From Bathynomus jamesi (Eukaryota > Arthropoda > Malacostraca > Isopoda > Cirolanidae), in assembly GCA_023014485.1 (NCBI GenBank), contig JAJOZX010008825.1:106736-170735 (forward strand): DNA of 64,000 nucleotides, read 5' to 3'. The notes under the pieces are model-generated. The model was not told the origin of the DNA. It was given only the letters and a program-made list of their open reading frames with translations, and made no database searches. This document shows, piece by piece, positions 30,130 through 40,829 of the stretch (position 1 is the stretch's first letter; each line of letters begins with the position of its first letter). A program made the translations under genes and the position numbers.

Positions 30130-32977
30130 ATCAGTCACTACAACACCTAAATCTTTGCTTCAGAATTTCTCTGAATTCCTGTCCATTTGGGGTATAGTAT
30201 TCCATGGATTTTAGATCCACCCTTCTTCCGCACCTTACCAGTTGCAATTTCTCAGTTAAATTTCATATTGTTACTTTCTGACCAATTGTAGATTCTGTTC
30301 ATGTCTGTTTGTAGGGATCCTATATCCTCTGGGTTTCTTACTTTTCTACTAATCTTTGTCATCGGCAAACGATGTTACCCAGTTGTCACTGGTAACGTCC
30401 TCATTTTGTCAGTTAGCATGATTATGAAGAGTAGTGGAACTAATACTGTTCCTTGTGGTCCTGAGCTAAGGACTTCTGATTCTGATGAAAATATTCCTTA
30501 AACTGTAACTGCTTGCTGCAGCTCACTAAGGAAATTATATATCCATTTTTCTACTTTTCTTGTTATTCCCATATATTTCAGTTTATATGCTACGATTCCA
30601 TGGTCACACTTGTCGAACGCCTTAGCAAAGTCTGTGTATATTACATCATAGTGTTTATTACTTTCAAGTGCATCAGTAATGTTCTTATAGTGTTCCATTA
30701 GTTGTGATAGGCATGATCGGAATCCATGTTGATTATCATTTAATTTTTTCCGAGTTTCCAAAAAGTCATAGATTTTTCCTCTAACTATTCTTTCAAATGT
30801 TTTAGTGAGATGATAATTATGTAAGCGACACTGGCCTATAGTTTTTGGCCTCAGATCGATCTCCTCCTTTATACAGGGAGGAGATTATGTTTCATATTAT
30901 GTTTCATAAATTAGTCCACATATTGAGGACGTCAAAGTGAACAAAAAAGTTCCTATGAACATAAGTCTGCAATCACTTCGTTTCCGAGATACATTGGTTT
31001 TTTGCCAAGGACAATCCAATTGAAATGAAAGTCATTAAAGTTATCAAAATTTATTGACAGCAAGTGCTCAAATGGTTTTCCTGCATCAGAGTACATGCTT
31101 CAATGTGTTGTTGAAAATTTGCCTTATACGTTCGAAAACACCTACATGGTTGTTTATTGTTTCTGAACAATCTTGAACACGTTGCCACAATTCATCTATG
31201 TATTAACTTCTCTTGCAAAACAAGATTTTTTAAATAACCCCACAAGAAAAAGTCAATTGCCTAGTTTTGGTTTCTAAAATAACAACTAACAATATACTAT
31301 CAAAACGAAATAAAAATAGCTATCTAAATGACCAGAAAACTACACTTTGATAAACTTTAATGACTCATTTTAATTGGATTGTTCTTGGCAAAAGAGCAAT
31401 GTATCTCGGAAACGAAGCGATTGCAGATTTAATTTCATAGGAACTTTTTTGTTCACTTTGACGTCCTGAGTATGTATACTAATTTATGAAACATAATTTG
31501 TATACTGGAACTATGTTCGCTCTCTTCAGAATGCTCGGTATTTCTCCCGTGTCGAGTGGTTGTCTCCATATCCCCAATATAGGGGCTTAGCGATTGCATT
31601 CTTGTATTTTTTGATCAGTGTGGCATTCCATTTGTCCGGTCCTGCCGCCGAGTGTACTTTTAGTTTCCCTATAGCTTGTGTAATATCATCTGTTGTAAAG
31701 TCGAAGTCAGTCATACTTTCCCCTTGTAGTTCTTCTTTAAAGAACGTGTTTCTATCGCGTATCAGTTTGTCAGGTTTTGGGGATACTAAAAGGTGATTCA
31801 TACTGAGTTCTTAATATTTCAAATACAGCATCTCTGATAGATCATCAGATAAAGCATTGTCTTCATTTTTCAAAAGTCCGAGAGTCAAATGATTTTTCGA
31901 CTTCCTTTTTGCAAAATTATAGAAGTACTTTGAATTAACTTTTATCGCTTCTCTAGCGTCTTCTATCTCTTTGTTTCTCAATTAGGTCCTGTATGACGCA
32001 ATATGTACCCTGCATTTTATCGTTTAATATTTTTATGATGTTCCTGTCTTTGCAGTTTCTTAATTTTACAGTCACTCTTTTTCTCTTGCGGAACATTGAT
32101 CTCTTTTGTCTCTCGAAACCGCTTCTCTTTCCGCTTTGTTGCATTTTTGGGACATGTCTTTCCACAATTTCCAGCGTCTTCTCCTCAAAGGTAATTAGCA
32201 TCCCTTCCGTTGCCTTGGCATTAAAGATGGTTTTCCAGTCTGTTGCTTCCATGCTAGATGCAACACCTTCCCAGTTTATAGCTTTGGAGTGAAAATTTAA
32301 AATTTCGAATTTATTTATTTCTATAGTGTGTGTTCTTTCCTTTCCTGTTGCTTTTATATTGGTTGTTATTTCAACACTGTTGTGATCAGATATTATAGTC
32401 GGAGATATTTCTATGTTATCAATTAGGTTGCTGTTGTTTGTGAATACCAAATCTACGCAGTTGTTTTTTCTTGTATTTTCTGTTATTTTTCATGTTAACA
32501 TAAATTCATCGGCTAGAGCTAGGAGCATTTTTGCCTGTTTCTGGTCTTACCGTGTGCTCCTCTTGTCTAGGTGTATACATATATTTTTTCCCATCCTTTT
32601 ATATTTCATAAATTGAAAATTAAAATCACCACAGAGAAAAATATTTGGGGTTGGAGAGTATAGATCTTTTTCCCAGTTTCTTACCTCTGTAATGGAATCT
32701 GAGAATTTTGAAGTTGGTATGTTCAGGTAGTACCATATTTAATTTTTCGACTTTTGCTGCTACACATTCTACGTAGTTGTTTGAAGTACTTATAATAATT
32801 TCTGCCATATGTTTCTCACGTATATAAATAGCACATCCTCCTTTACGCCTTACTGTTCTGTCGGCTCCGAGTATGTTTAGTTGTCAATATGTATTTTATT
32901 TTTGTCAACACAAAACTCGCGGTTTTCACAGTTCGCCTGGCAGTCCTTTAGATGGGTTTCCATGAGGCATGCAAAGT
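30130..32977 (-). pseudogene. LINE family 1, copy with endonuclease and RT, interrupted by a mariner derivative
   Basis: Reading right to left: APE-type endonuclease pieces (32440-32977, including a GDFNFQF-like block just before 32600, and ISDHNSVEI at about 32390-32420); a linker (31953-32450); an RT N-terminal part (31526-31801, AAGPDKWNATLIKKY); then, after the insertion at 30885-31497, the RT core (30498-30761) with DNQHGFRSCLSQ and VIYTDFAKAFDKCDHG, and an FADD box near 30365. Frameshifts are numerous. The 3' part seen at 15779-16500 is missing. Confidence 0.8.
30885..31497 (-). mobile_element. Internally deleted mariner inside LINE family 1
   Basis: Arms of about 140 bp beginning TTATGTTTCATAAATTAG are inverted repeats with roughly 10-12% difference. 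On the minus strand the interior keeps IDFFLWGYLKNLVLQEKLIHR, the segment around and after the third catalytic Asp of mariner-type transposases. The first two catalytic residues are gone. Confidence 0.8.
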
Positions 32978-33904
32978 CACATACCTGAAAGGACTCATGC
33001 AAAAACCGGAGCAGACTTTGCATGCCTCATGGAAACCCATCTAAAGGACTGCCAGGCGAACTGTGAAAACCGCGAGTTTTGTGTTGACAAAAATAAAATA
33101 CATATTGACAACTAAACATACTCGGAGCCGACAGAACAGTAAGGCGTAAAGGAGGATGTGCTATTTATATACGTGAGAAACATATGGCAGAAATTATTAT
33201 AAGTACTTCAAACAACTACGTAGAATGTGTAGCAGCAAAAGTCGAAAAATTAAATATGGTACTACCTGAACATACCAACTTCAAAATTCTCAGATTCCAT
33301 TACAGAGGTAAGAAACTGGGAAAAAGATCTATACTCTCCAACCCCAAATATTTTTCTCTGTGGTGATTTTAATTTTCAATTTATGAAATATAAAAGGATG
33401 GGAAAAAATATATGTATACACCTAGACAAGAGGAGCACATGGTAAGACCAGAAGCAGGCAAAAATGCTCCTAGCTCTAGCCGATGAATTTATGTTAACAT
33501 GAAAAATAACAGAAAATACAAGAAAAAACAACTGCGTAGATTTGGTATTCACAAACAACAGCAACCTAATTGATAACATAGAAATATCTCCGACTATAAT
33601 ATCTGATCACAACAGTGTTGAAATAACAACCAATATAAAGGCAACAGGAAAGGAAAGAACACACACTAGAAATAAATAAATTCGAAATTTTAAATTTTCA
33701 CTCCAAATCTATAAACTGGGAAGGTGTTGCATCTAGCATGGAAGCAACAGACTGGAAAACCATCTTTAATGCCAAGGCAACGGAAGGGATGCTAATTACC
33801 TTTGAGGAGAAGACGCTGGAAATTGTGGAAAGACATGTCCCAAAAATGCAACAAAGCGGAAAGAGAGGCGGTTTCGAGAGACAAAAGAGATCAATGTTCC
33901 GCAA
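32086..33904. repeat. 890-bp LINE palindrome with a 37-bp spacer
   Basis: 32086-32977 and 33015-33904 are near-identical reverse complements around 32978-33014. Both arms hold the LINE family 1 endonuclease/linker region, so the same 60-aa stretch appears at 32626-32808 (minus) and 33184-33366 (plus). A few substitutions and small indels distinguish the arms. Confidence 0.9.
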
Positions 33905-34270
33905 ATACTTGAGGGCTCCGTCCCTAACCTCAGAAATGAAATAGAAACAAACTGGAATGAGAGAAGAGGCAGATTTTGTACGGTCCCAGCTGCGGTGGGA
34001 CAAGGGGCCATGAAAAGGAGGATGGAAAATACCCTCAGAATACGGGGCCCAAAGCTTTTCAATGTCCTTCCAAAAGAAGTGAGAAATCTCCAGCACATCG
34101 ACCTGAATTACTTCAAGAACCAGCTGGACAGATTCTTGCGCAAAGTCCCTCACCAGCCATGCGTGGCTGGCTACGAGGGCAGGAGGAGATCAGAGAGCAA
34201 TTCTCTCCTTCACCAAGTCCCGCAAATGAGGCGGGATGCTGCAGAGGGGTCGACCGCAGGTCGATCCTGA
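33015..34270 (+). pseudogene. LINE family 1, inverted internally deleted copy
   Basis: Endonuclease and linker (33184-33944) run straight into the C-terminal block GPKLFNVLPKEVRN... (33995-34270), ending with a Cys-poor tail. The whole RT domain is deleted at about 33905, exactly where the palindrome ends. The C-terminus corresponds to 15779-16030. Confidence 0.75.
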
Positions 34271-34375
34271 ACCGTAGTTCGAACTCAACAAAAGTAAGTA
34301 TACACACACACACACACACACACCACACACACACACACACACAGAGTGTTAACTGGTTGTAAGGTAAGCTCATGG
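34271..34375. repeat. (CA)n microsatellite
   Basis: Interrupted CA array at 34303-34345 after the LINE 3' end. Confidence 0.85.
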
Positions 34376-35109
34376 CTCTACTTCTAGATTTGGTTTGGTG
34401 AAGGATAGAGTTGCATTTTTGAACTCTCCATCTCGCCTACCCAGGCACACCCGGCTCGTATAGAATTGTCTTGAACCAAGTTTCTAAGCATCTCTTTAGG
34501 GCGTCTACAGTGACACCAGAAATGTTTTTATTTATTTTTGCAATTTGCAATGTTTGTCCTCTAATCACGAGGCTATTTTCTTCCATTGTTGGCGACGTTT
34601 CTTGTCTTGTCTCTAGCCTTTGTCTAGCTTTTAGTTCAAAGTGCAGCCTTATTTCCCTTTCAAGCTGCTTATCGTAGAAATTAATCTACAGTTAACTGAG
34701 AGGGGGAAACAAAGATTATGCGCATGTGTGTATGTGTGTGTGTGTGTGAGCGTAGAAAACGAGGTCCAGTGTGTCATAATTCACAGATGTAGTGGGGTAT
34801 TTTTTTGTGAGGTAACACTTTTGGTATCTCTGAACCTTAACAATTTATATGAAAAAAATTAAAGCATTTTTACTGTCGGAAAAAAGTTTTGTCCTGATTA
34901 GGTTAGGTTAGGCTAGAATAGCGAGTACCTCACTATTTAATGACTCAACAGAAAACAACCTTCGAGTTCTCAGTTGCGTCCGAGATACTTATTACGTCCT
35001 TCTCGGTTCGGTTGAACTAAGGTTAGGTGAAGTTAAATTAGGTTTGGTTAATTAGGTTCCACATGTATGGATTTTCAAAAGTCGGTACCACGCTTATGCG
35101 GAGATGCGA

Positions 35110-35159
<50 letters not shown>

Positions 35160-36790
35160 CTGAAATCGTGTATATAAGGATTCAGGCATTTAATATTATT
35201 TTATTTTAGTATGTGTGAGGTCAAACTTTTGGTACCTCGGAACATTAGAACCTTTCTTGTTTTTCAGTGCTTTTTCAATGGTTTTTGGGCTCTATACAGT
35301 ATCTTAAATGTTGAAATTTTTCGGCTTTACACTTCATATTTTTGTCTTCTGCCCCTCTGTGCATTCTGTTTGTGTTCGCCTGTAAAGATTCTATATAACT
35401 ATGGTACAATATTTAATTTTTCTGTTAGTTTTTGTATCATCAGCAAGGGATGTTGCTATGTAGACTATTGTTGGTTACTTTGGTATCTACAGTATATATT
35501 TAGTTAACATGATTAAGAATAACAGTGCAACTAATATTGTTCCTTGTGGTACTCTGAGTTACGTACCTCCGAGTCTGATGATGTTTTTCCATTGATTGTA
35601 ACAACTTTTTTTTCTCTACTCTATAAGGAAGTTATATGTCCATTCACCTATTTGCCTGCTCTTTCCATATCTTTCAGTTTATGTCCTTTTACTTTATGAT
35701 CACAGTTGTCGAATTCCTTGACAAAGTCTGTGTATATTACATCATAACTAGCATTGTTTTTTAGTGTGCCAATTATATTGTTGTAATGCTTTGTTCTGTT
35801 GTGAGAAGCATGATCTTCCTGATAGGAATCCATCCTTAAAAGATGGGTTTCCGATCAATTCCTACCTTGCTCATTTTTTTTCTATCTTTCGAGTTTGTAG
35901 CGACCGAATTTAAGTTAAAATTTTCAAATATTTTCTTTCATTGCAGTTTTCACATTGGTTTTTATTTCAATAATATTGTGGTCTGATTTTATTGTCAGAG
36001 TTAGTTTTATGTCATCAGATAGGCTGCAGTTATTTGCAAATACGAGATCCAGTCAGCTATTATGTCCCCGACCAAATAAATTGAGAGGGGGCCATAACGG
36101 ACTGAGTTTTTCCGTCCGTCCGTTCGTCCGTCTATTCATCACACCTTCGTATCCGTGCTGTAACTTTTGAACCGTTCAATATAAATTGATGGAACCTCAT
36201 ATACATGAAGCTGATGTGTCATGAGCAAGAATCGAGTCGTTTCATCAAAGATGAAGGTCACCAATAGAGGTCAAATTTAAAGTGGAGGTCCATGCCATAA
36301 CTTTTGAACCATTCACATAAATTGATGAAGCTTCGTACACATGGATCATCACCAGACGATGTGTCGCCGGCAAGAATCAGGTTCTTGCATCAAAGATCAA
36401 AATCACAAATATTGGCGGGGACATTTGTATCGTTCTGACATAATTTTTTTTTTTTCTGCATTGTTATTCTTTGTTAACAAAAATTCATCCGTCGGAAGCA
36501 GCATAATTCTCATTTTATCATAGTCTTCCCTTGTGCTCCTTTGTCTTGATGAATATGCTTATCGGTACTTTTGATGACTTCGAACGATTCAAGATTGACC
36601 TGCATAATGTGTGGGATTTAATGGATGAGAGAGTCGCTTTCTGTTTTAATCTTGACCTACGCATGGCCGGTCAGGGACTTTCCACGAGAACCGTTCTAAA
36701 TGGTTCTTGAAATTATTGAGGTTGGAGTGCTGGATGAAGGTTCCTCATTTCTTTCGGCAGCATGATAAAGTTTTGAGCCTCGTATTCTGA
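34376..36790 (-). pseudogene. LINE family 1, strongly decayed copy with a MITE insertion
   Basis: A C-terminal block (34440-34520), an RT fragment VIYTDFVKEFDNCDHK (35648-35833) and endonuclease-linker similarity up to about 36545 follow one another, with (GT)n arrays at about 34729-34750 and 35113-35155 in between. A second 3'-end scrap (LRIRGSKLYHAAERNEE-like) lies at 36560-36790. Stops and frameshifts are everywhere. Confidence 0.65.
36061..36425. mobile_element. MITE inside the decayed LINE
   Basis: ATGTCCCCGACCAAAT at the left and its imperfect inverse (ATTGGCGGGGACAT) at the right bracket non-coding DNA containing (GTCC)n-like TCCGTCCGTCCGTTCGTCCG and two related ~100-bp halves (ATAACTTTTGAACC...CATCAAAGAT). 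LINE similarity resumes on either side. Superfamily uncertain. Confidence 0.6.
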
Positions 36791-36799
36791 GAGTATTAT

Positions 36800-36818
36800 T
36801 TATATATACAGTATATAT

Positions 36819-36863
<45 letters not shown>
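36800..36863. repeat. (TA)n microsatellite
   Basis: Interrupted TA array ending at the PLE-3 terminus. Confidence 0.9.
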
Positions 36864-36866
<3 letters not shown>

Positions 36867-37302
36867 GGAGAAATCCAATGACAAGGAGAAATGTAAATGC
36901 CATGAAAAGTCTTCTTTAATGCAACGTTTCGAGCAATACGCTCATCTTCAGGCTGTTTAATAACAATGTGAAATTAAAATCAATATTGAATGAAAAACAA
37001 AACAGAAAATTTCTATAACCTATTCATGAAGACAAATTTTAAAGACTGAGAAAAGAGGGTTAAATTCTAAATTATACAGATTTACATATAAAAATTAAGA
37101 AGCTATTTTTAAATACATATAGTAAATGTGAAATTAATACACTGGAAAAATTAACAATAATACACTGGAATAATGAAACTAACTACCTTACACTGCAGTT
37201 TCCGAGGCTAACTGAATTGAACAGAGGCAATACGGGAAAACAAGAGATGGCGAGGGCGATTGGGGAAGGGGGGATTATAAGGAATTGGGGAAGGAGGAGG
37301 GA

Positions 37303-37974
37303 TCATAGCAAATTGAGGGGGACGGCAGATGAGTCAACATTTAGACTCGGGGACAATGTTTTGATGAAAAGCGATTCCAAAATTCTTAGTGAGTTGGGAC
37401 AAGTATTACAACCAAGAATTTTAAAATTGTCTAAAGTGACATCAATTTTACATTCTATGCTGTGTTCGCGAATCCTAGAAACTTCTTTAGTTTTTAAAAT
37501 TTTACCTGTTCGGCCACTTATTCCCATATGCGAATAAAATCTAGCCCTGAGAGAGCGAACAGTGCTGCCAATGTAATTCCCAAGGAGACACCTAGGGCAG
37601 GTAAATAAATATACAACACCGCTTCGCAACGAGTCAGGGGTTCGATCCTTCGCTGAGAAAAAGCTACCTAAAGACGTTTTATTAATAAATATGATGCGGA
37701 AATCAGTATGATAAAAAAATTTCTTTAACAATTTTGTAAATTTAAGCTTAAATTCCTTATTCAAAGGACCCATTTCAGGTACCAAGAAATATTTTATATC
37801 CTTCGGCACTGTAATACATGGAAGTTGAGGGCTATAAACACTATTTAAGAACGATCTAATTAGTTTGTCTACATATTGAACAGGAAAACTATTATTAGTA
37901 CCTGCCCTAGGTGTCTCCTTGGGAATTACATTGGCAGCACTGTTCGCTCTCTCAGGGCTAGATTTTATTCGCAT
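37303..37974 (-). CDS. PLE-3 RT tail plus GIY-YIG endonuclease, left copy
   Basis: The first ~25 codons are antisense of the opposing arm and not native. From about residue 28, the RT thumb/linker (VDKLIRSFLNSVYS... MGPLNKEFKLKF) leads to KDRTPDSLRSGVVYLFTC, a zinc-like CPRC, GNYIGSTVRSLRARFYSH, HMGISGRTGK and SLRILESLFIK: a complete GIY-YIG fold with the late Glu. The endonuclease block itself is uninterrupted. The RT palm is absent, so the copy is 5'-truncated. Confidence 0.8.
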   Translation of the reverse strand: MRIKSSPERANSAANVIPKETPRAGTNNSFPVQYVDKLIRSFLNSVYSPQLPCITVPKDIKYFLVPEMGPLNKEFKLKFTKLLKKFFYHTDFRIIFINKTSLGSFFSAKDRTPDSLRSGVVYLFTCPRCLLGNYIGSTVRSLRARFYSHMGISGRTGKILKTKEVSRIREHSIECKIDVTLDNFKILGCNTCPNSLRILESLFIKTLSPSLNVDSSAVPLNLL

Positions 37975-38199
37975 ATGGGAATAAGTGGCCGAACAGGTAA
38001 AATTTTAAAAACTAAAGAAGTTTCTAGGATTCGCGAACACAGCATAGAATGTAAAATTGATGTCACTTTAGACAATTTTAAAATTCTTGGTTGTAATACT
38101 TGTCCCAACTCACTAAGAATTTTGGAATCGCTTTTCATCAAAACATTGTCCCCGAGTCTAAATGTTGACTCAGCTGCCGTCCCCCTCAATTTGCTATGA
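37900..38199 (+). pseudogene. PLE-3 GIY-YIG endonuclease, right inverted copy
   Basis: Open from the CPRC block to the stop, nearly identical to the left copy. It begins inside the domain because the arm starts there, so the first GIY strand (VVYLFTC) is missing and the nuclease would not fold. Confidence 0.75.
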
Positions 38200-38553
38200 T
38201 CCCTCCTCCTTCCCCAATTCCTTATAATCCCCCCTTCCCCAATCGCCCTCGCCATCTCTTGTTTTCCCGTATTGCCTCTGTTCAATTCAGTTAGCCTCGG
38301 AAACTGCAGTGTAAGGTAGTTAGTTTCATTATTCCATTGTATTATTGTTAATTTTTCCAGTATTAATTTCACATTTACTATATGTATTTAAAAATAGCTT
38401 CTTAATTTTTATATGTAAATCTGTATAACTTAGAATTTAACCCTCTTTTCTCAGTCTTTAAAATTTGTCTTCATGAATAGGTTATAGAAATTTTCTGTTT
38501 TGTTTTTCATTCAATATTGATTTTAATTTCACATTGTTATTAAACAGCCTGAA

Positions 38554-39780
38554 GATCTACAGATCTACAGAAGCTAAGGCTAACAAAGACCCTAAGATCC
38601 ACTCTAAGGCTAGCCCGAGAGAAAGGAGAGAGTAGGGGGTTAAGAGAAGAGAGGAGAATAAGGGGTTAAGTAAGGAGCAACACCTATCATTCGTGGGTTA
38701 ACATTCATTCAGAAAAAGAGGGAAAAAGTCTCACCATCATCATCCGCCGGCCACTGCCGACAAGTCAGAAAAATAGTCGGAGAATATAGGAGAGGGGTGA
38801 AAGATGAAAAGAAGTAAAATAAGAACGCTTGCAAACCATGCAAACACAGTCTTAACTCACTGTCATACCATGCAAACTACAAACATGCAAGAAAAGAGTT
38901 AGAGACATGCAAAGTAAGGAGGATAAGAAAAAAAAAAAAAAAGTAGGTAAAGTTAAACAAAAAGTGGGTTAGTTTACGCTATGAGCTACATCTACATTCG
39001 TGTTAGTCTAATTTTTTTTTTTTTTTTTTTTTTTTATTGCTGGCATCACACGCTGGCATGTCACAAGCTGGCATTCATCGTCAACAGACTCATCCTCGAG
39101 CACCACCACCAGAGCTCCTGTTGTTAACTTTCTTTTTTAATTTTAAACAACGTTAATATTTTTAAAATGTCTGTCAAGACGGTTCTTAAACACATTAACG
39201 CTGGTAGAATGAACGACTGACGCGGGAAGATTATTCCATTTATCAATTACTTTAAACGTAAAGAAGTTTTAGCGATATTAGTAATGAAACGTCTGCCACG
39301 CAACTTGAATCCGTTATTGCGAGTATTACTATTATCGAAAGTGAACAATTTGTCAAAATTTACGTTATCGATGTTATTAACGATTTTGAAAACTTCAATA
39401 AGCTCCCCCTTAATCTCCTAGTTTCGAGTGAATACAAGTCTAACACTTTAATCCTATCTTCATAAGGCTTATTGCGCAATGCCGGAATAAGTTTCGTGGC
39501 ACGACGCTGAACCCTTTCTAACCTATCAATATCCTCACGCAAGTACGGGCACCAAAACTGAACGGCATATTCCAAATGAGGCCTGACTAGGGACTTGTAA
39601 AGGGGCAATATAATATCCTTCGATTTAAATTCGAAATTACGCGCTATGAAGCCTAACATCCTATTAGCTTTTGCGCAAGACTCCAGGCACTGGTTCCTAA
39701 CCTTTAAATCTTTAGTTACGCGTACGCCTAAATCTACTTCCTCGTCAACGCTCGCTAAATCCCTATCATCCATCGTGTAC
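38554..39780 (-). mobile_element. 5'-truncated LINE inserted in the PLE-3 right arm
   Basis: The minus frame 39360-39782 gives an RT C-terminal block: SCAKANRMLGFIARNFEFKS, LVRPHLEYAVQFWCPYLRED, RVQRRATKLIP. A frame-shifted continuation runs to about 39150. The 3' non-coding region runs to 38554 and ends in a (TAGATCTG)-type short repeat. Compared with the left arm, about 18 bp of PLE sequence (TGAGCGTATTGCTCGAAA) is missing at the insertion point. Poly(T) at 39011-39037 is internal. Confidence 0.8.
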
Positions 39781-39882
39781 ACGTTGCATTAAAGAAGACT
39801 TTTCATGGCATTTACATTTCTCCTTGTCATTGGATTTCTCCTAAATATTAAATTGAAGCTCTGTAGAAGCAACCCGCATGAT

Positions 39883-39908
39883 TATATATATATATATATA
39901 TATATATA
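39883..39908. repeat. (TA)n microsatellite at a mariner end
   Basis: TA array that meets the first base of the mariner at 39909. TA continues after 40809. Confidence 0.95.
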
Positions 39909-40809
39909 CAGGGCGTCCCAAAAAAATGTATACACACTTTAAATAATTATAAAGGCAGTGTTTATTAAAATACATTTCATTTTCAAAATGTAATAGAATC
40001 TACAGACATTATTTAATTGTTTTGTCAACGCCTGTTTTCAAACTGACGTCCGTTCTGGTCCAGGCACTGCTGATAACGCGAAGCAATGGAATCGCAAACA
40101 TCACGAAACATTTCGTTTGGTATTTGTGTGCATTCTCGTTCAATGGCTGCTCTCAATTCAGCAACTGTTGCAGGTTTTATAGCGTAGACTTTGTCTTTTA
40201 AGTATCCCCATAAAAAAAGTCTAGTGGTGTGAGGTCTGGTGAACGCGGAGGGTATTCTACGAAACCCCTTCGTCCAATCCACATCCACATCGTGCCAAGT
40301 ACCACTCGCAATACTCCACTCTTCGGTCCGGATCATCTTCATTAATAGCATGGACTAATCTTGGAATGTAACTTTTCCATTGACAGCGCTTCAAAATGCG
40401 TTGGACAGACGATTCTGAAATTCCTACCTCACGACTCGCTTGCCGCACAGATTTTCTTGGACTTTGGTGATACGTTTCCAGTACTCTTTCTTGCTTTGTG
40501 GGGCTTGTCGATGTCCGTGGTGTTCCGGAACGCTTCTTGTGGACATTCTGAACAGTTCCATCGGCTTCAAACCTATCTCTAATTCGAGTGATGGTAAGTC
40601 GCGTTCGTGGATCTGTTTGAAACTCCCTCCTAAACTGTCTTTGCACTTCAACTGCGTTTTCACACTTCCAGTAGCATTTTAGAATGAATTTCCTTTGTTC
40701 AAAGCTTAGTTTGACTGCCATTATTAATTCTAATGGGTTTAACTTAGAAAGAAACATCAATTGAGCTATCAGCTGTTAAAGTGTGTATACATTTTTTTGG
40801 GACGCCCTG
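39909..40809 (-). mobile_element. Mariner with 34-bp perfect terminal repeats and deleted catalytic core
   Basis: CAGGGCGTCCCAAAAAAATG... (39909-39942) is exactly inverted at 40776-40809, with TA duplications at 39907-39908 and 40810-40811. At 901 bp it is about 400 bp shorter than a complete mariner. Confidence 0.92.
40025..40721 (-). pseudogene. Mariner-type transposase lacking the first two catalytic Asp
   Basis: From the ATG at 40721 the frame gives the DNA-binding region ([20 protein letters not shown], an AT-hook-like GTPRTSTSP linker, [20 protein letters not shown]). At about 40280 it jumps into [17 protein letters not shown], skipping roughly 120 residues with Asp 1 and Asp 2. A T7 run at about 40212-40218 is one base short, adding a frameshift before FLWGYLKDKVYAIKP. 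The C-terminus ends at 40025. This copy could still bind ends if expressed, but cannot catalyse. Confidence 0.85.
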
Positions 40810-40829
40810 TATATATATACTGTATATAT

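Larger units (their letters stand above)
36864..39860 (-). mobile_element. Penelope-like element 3, head-to-head, with a LINE insertion in one arm
   Basis: The left arm 36864-37602 (minus orientation) and right arm 37900-38553 plus 39781-39843 (plus orientation) are inverted copies of the PLE 3' region, ending in GGAGAAATCCAATGACAAGGAG. The 298-bp spacer belongs to the left, longer copy. The arms differ at scattered sites (for example GACGGCAGATGAG versus GACGGCAGCTGAG). Confidence 0.85.

Noticed and set aside
34303..35155. CRISPR-like or regulatory repeat arrays
   Set aside because: The arrays are simple dinucleotides without spacers, in a eukaryotic setting.
37876..37974. First ~25 residues of the 37303-37974 frame and first ~8 of the 37876-38199 frame as real N-termini
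   Set aside because: They arise from reading across the palindrome junction into antisense or spacer sequence.
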